From Bacillota bacterium (GTDB taxonomy: Bacteria > Bacillota > Clostridia > Lachnospirales > Lachnospiraceae), in the NCBI GenBank assembly GCA_023415655.1, contig JAEZKD010000052.1, positions 1 to 9,892 on the forward strand: a stretch of DNA of 9,892 nucleotides. Reading direction: 5' to 3'. This document shows, in pieces, positions 7,303-9,892 of this stretch. The position numbers were made by a program, and so were the translations under genes. Within the stretch, counting starts at the first letter, position 1, and the number at the start of each line of letters is the position of its first letter. The notes below the pieces were generated by a model. The model was not told the origin of the DNA and ran no database searches. It saw only the letters and a list, made by a program, of their open reading frames with translations.

Positions 7303-8509
7303 GGAATATGTACGATAAACAACGAAACAGAAAGAGAGGAAATAATGATGGAAACAAATGAATTATTATTAAGAAAAGACGTACCAGTCGAATTGACATG
7401 GGATTTATCACTAATCTATGAAAATACAGAGGCTATGGAGTCTGACATAGCAAAACTTAAGAAGTTAAGAGCTCAGATGGTAGAAGAATATCAAGGAAAG
7501 TTAAATTCTGCAAAGAGGATCAATGATTGTCTTGACGATTATCGAGAGCTGAATCGCTTGGTTTCTTTGATTGGTCACTATTCCCAACTTGCAGTAGAAG
7601 TTGATTATTACAACAGTGAAAACCAGAATCGATATGATGAGACAAATCGAATGATTGCGGAGACGTTTAGCGTATTAAGTTTTATTGAGAGCGAAATAGT
7701 GGAACAAGACGAAGTGACTTTGAAAGAAGCCATAGCAATGGCAAAAGAAAACAAAGTATTTCTTGAAGATATTTTGAAAAGCAAACCACATAAGCTTCAT
7801 CCAGAGGTGGAACGTGTTCTTGTTGCAATTGATCCAACCATTCAGACACCATATATGGTGTATAATGTGGCAAAGCTTGCGGATATGAAATTTGAGCCAT
7901 TTACAGTAGATGGTGTTGAATATCCGCTAGGATACTCTCTGTTTGAAGATGATTATGAGTACGATCCACGCACAAATGTTAGACGAGCAGCGTTTGAGGC
8001 ATTTTCTAAAAAAATCAAAGAGTATGAAAATGTAACAGCAACCGCCTATAATGCCTATGTACAGCATGATAAGACAATGTCAAATTTACGAGGATTCAAG
8101 AATGTGTTTGATAGCTTATTATTTTCTCAGAAGGTGTCAATTGAGATGTACCATCGACAGATTGACTTAATTATGGAGAAACTTGCTCCTCATATGAGAA
8201 AATATGCTAAATTAATTCAAAAAACTCATCATCTTGATAAGATGACATATGCAGATTTGAAGCTTCCAATTGATACTGAATATGATCCAAAGGTTACTAT
8301 TGAAGGTTCGAAAGAATACATCGAAAAAGGATTAGCAATCTTAGGGGAAGATTATGTACAGATGATTCAGACAGCGTATAAAGAGCGTTGGATTGATTTT
8401 GCGAAAAACCAAGGAAAATCTACCGGTGGATTTTGTGCAACCCCTTATGGAAAGAACTCCTATATCCTTATGTCATGGAATGATCGAATGTCAGATGTAT
8501 TTACATTGG

Positions 8510-8545
8510 CGCATGAATTAGGACGAGGAAGGTGTACACATTTAG
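8510..8545. other. Element-chromosome junction, putative attL
   Basis: Family-consistent pepF codons end with GGA at 8521-8523. The next codon would be His (CAT or CAC) in an intact gene but is CGA, so the crossover lies at about 8521-8525, within GGACGAGG. The left side is pepF and the right side leads within 20 bases to the stop codon of the serine recombinase. The 8-base palindrome GTGTACAC (8532-8539) lies in the element half. Large serine recombinases leave such hybrid sites with a 2-base core; the exact core cannot be fixed without the other end. Confidence 0.6.
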
Positions 8546-8571
8546 GCATGAGAAAGCCTAAGGCAAATGTC
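8538..8571 (-). repeat. Inverted repeat at the recombinase 3' end
   Basis: ACATTTAGGC (8538-8547) pairs with GCCTAA (8556-8561) and, after a three-base bulge (8562-8564), with AAATGT (8566-8571); TTAGGC/GCCTAA form the inner stem around the 8-base loop ATGAGAAA. The recombinase stop codon (8542-8544) is inside the stem. It could be a weak terminator for the recombinase, although no clear T-run follows, or a binding arm for the recombinase in the element half of the attachment site. Confidence 0.45.
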
Positions 8572-9892
8572 CAAGGTACACCCTGTGTTTCTCTTGGGTA
8601 GGGGATAGGTTTCGAGCTCAATCTTCTCTACGATCTTCTTTAGAATCTTGTTCTGCTCTTCACAGGATATGGTATCGTCTTTTAATGCTTTGATGGCATT
8701 CTCTAAAGCGATGATTCGCTCAGCATAGTCTATCGGCTTCGGCATGGTTCGTCTGGTTTCATCAATTTGAATTTCACATTGTTTCATCTTCTCACGCAGA
8801 GCTGAGTTTCTTTTCTCAAAAAGCTCCGGCGTGTATTTTTTTGTCTCCAGTAGCTCGTATTGCATCTCTTCCTGCTCTTTGTACTCAGCCATCTGCTTTA
8901 CAAGGCCGTCAAGGATCTTCTGCTGGATTGCTGCAGAGTTGCCCTGATCGCTGTCCAATTTAGCTTTGAGCTTCGGCAGTTCAGCTTCCTCCAGAGCGGT
9001 GATTACGGCCGCCATGACTTCCTTCACTTTGATGGACTTCATGCAGAGTGGCTTTCTGGTTTCGCAAGTATATCGATCATCTGCGTGGGTGTATGGGGAT
9101 TTTCTCAAAGCATGACCGCACTTGGCACAGACAAGGACTCCTGCAAGAGGGTTGGATAGTTTTAGATCCCGGATGATGCGTGGGTTATTTGTTCTTTTCT
9201 CATTAGCCTTGACGAATGTATCATGGTCGATAAGTGCTTGGTGCTGACCCTCTACGATTGTGAACTGATCAGGATCTACGAGCCTATTTCTCTTTCGGAC
9301 TTGCTTGCCGTCTTCAATGATAGTTTTGGTTTTTCTCTTTCCATAAACAACCTTGCCATCGTAGTGGTGGTTGGATACCATCTGGCGAATGGTGGTATCT
9401 CTCCAACATAAACCTGTTCTTGGTTTGATTCCCATGGAGTCCAGTTTTCTTCCAATGGAATGGAAAGTCATGTCATGGTTGAGATAGAGGTCATAAATCA
9501 TACGCACCACATCAGCTTCCGTCTCGTTAGGTTCAAGGGTGCAGAGCTTGCCGATCTTCACTTTCTTGTAGCCATAGGGAGCAACCGAACCGATAAATGC
9601 ACCTCTCTTTGTAACGGCAATTTCTCTTCCTAATGCCAAGACTTCCTTGGTTTGATCCAAATATGAACTGCCACGAAGTAAATCGTCTTGGAAGTATTGT
9701 CTTTCCCGGTTGTCTTCAAGGTCATAGACCATCGTTGGCGTGGCTACTAATGTTCCGGTGAAACGAAGTGTGGTGACCAATGTTCCGCAATCGAGGAGAT
9801 CTCCTCTGGAAAGTCTGGATGGATTATAGCAGATTATTCCGGTTTCCTCCGGACTCTCTATTGCTCTCAAGATCTTCTGCACCTCTTTACGG
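8542..9892 (-). CDS. Large serine recombinase of a mobile element, 5' end beyond window
   Basis: 449 residues are visible; the frame is still open at the right edge (CGT AAA GAG GTG), so the GTG at 9880-9882 is internal and about 80 N-terminal residues with the catalytic serine are missing. Counting from base 9891, the end of the resolvase-type domain carries SRLSRG (25-30) and YFQDDLLRGSSYLDQTKEVL (66-85). The linker has FIGSVAPYGY (about 99-108). The recombinase domain follows with DTTIRQMVSNHHYDGKVVYG (165-184), then a zinc ribbon with C255-x2-C258, C276 and C283. A long coiled coil (about 310-425) and the tail YPLPKRNTGCTLDICLR finish it. These enzymes integrate and excise phages and conjugative or mobilizable transposons at specific sites through a 5'-phosphoserine link. 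The gene ends next to the junction in pepF, as expected of the element's own integrase. The coding region looks richer in G+C than its neighbours, in keeping with transfer. Confidence 0.93.
   Translation of the reverse strand, partial: RKEVQKILRAIESPEETGIICYNPSRLSRGDLLDCGTLVTTLRFTGTLVATPTMVYDLEDNRERQYFQDDLLRGSSYLDQTKEVLALGREIAVTKRGAFIGSVAPYGYKKVKIGKLCTLEPNETEADVVRMIYDLYLNHDMTFHSIGRKLDSMGIKPRTGLCWRDTTIRQMVSNHHYDGKVVYGKRKTKTIIEDGKQVRKRNRLVDPDQFTIVEGQHQALIDHDTFVKANEKRTNNPRIIRDLKLSNPLAGVLVCAKCGHALRKSPYTHADDRYTCETRKPLCMKSIKVKEVMAAVITALEEAELPKLKAKLDSDQGNSAAIQQKILDGLVKQMAEYKEQEEMQYELLETKKYTPELFEKRNSALREKMKQCEIQIDETRRTMPKPIDYAERIIALENAIKALKDDTISCEEQNKILKKIVEKIELETYPLPKRNTGCTLDICLRLSHA

Larger units (their letters stand above)
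7345..8601 (+). pseudogene. pepF: Oligoendopeptidase F (M3B), truncated by element insertion
   Basis: The frame opens with the family's N-terminal pattern (DVPVELTWDLSLIYENTEAM) and reads as normal PepF for 393 residues, through the helical N-terminal domain and into the M3 catalytic domain (FCATPYGKNSYILMSWNDRM, then VFTLAHELG). PepF is a cytoplasmic zinc metallopeptidase of about 600 residues that cuts short peptides. The zinc motif HEXXH should read HELGH; here H390-E391-L-G is followed by Arg at 8524-8526 and 24 more unrelated codons from the inserted DNA, ending at 8601. The second zinc histidine, the third ligand and about 200 C-terminal residues are missing, so the product should be inactive. 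GAGGA at 7336-7340 suits the second ATG (7348) slightly better than the first (7345). The missing part should lie at the far end of the inserted element. Confidence 0.9.

Noticed and set aside
8860..9411. Plus-strand frames opposite the serine recombinase
   Set aside because: The minus-strand recombinase has family motifs throughout; the plus frames are shadows.

Overview
The window looks like chromosomal DNA of a low-GC Firmicute, most likely a clostridium of the Lachnospiraceae type. The signs are A+T-rich intergenic DNA, strong AAGGAG/GGGGAGG ribosome binding sites, TTG and GTG starts, sigma-A-like promoters and the gene families present. The species is not proven by the sequence.

Left part (1-2621). 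A minus-strand NmrA-like NAD(P)-binding oxidoreductase runs off the left edge. Upstream of it is a short reading frame interrupted by a stop, possibly a broken gene, and then a good promoter with a perfect 15-base dyad between its -35 and -10 boxes. On the plus strand follow a small one-helix membrane protein with a PH-like domain (1136-1564), about 870 bases with no credible gene, and a 62-residue two-helix membrane protein (2433-2621). A strong hairpin terminator at 2675-2710 closes this part.

Middle (2820-6026). A single 1068-codon gene has a complete HelD-type helicase (the RNA polymerase recycling motor family). It is fused in frame, through a linker with three 13-residue repeats, to what reads as the N-terminal beta-sandwich domain of a glycoside hydrolase family 31 enzyme. 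The frame stops where the GH31 catalytic barrel should begin. This is the most unusual object in the window.

Right part (6260-9892). Three plus-strand genes follow closely: a short QueG-like double [4Fe-4S] protein, a small four-helix membrane protein, and oligoendopeptidase F (pepF). pepF is cut inside its zinc-binding HEXXH codons. Beyond the cut lies the left end of a mobile element whose large serine recombinase is read on the minus strand and leaves the window at its 5' end. The recombinase stop codon is about 20 bases from the break, so 8510-8571 is read as an attL-type junction, and the rest of pepF should lie at the far end of the element.

No tRNA, rRNA, CRISPR array or recognisable riboswitch was seen.
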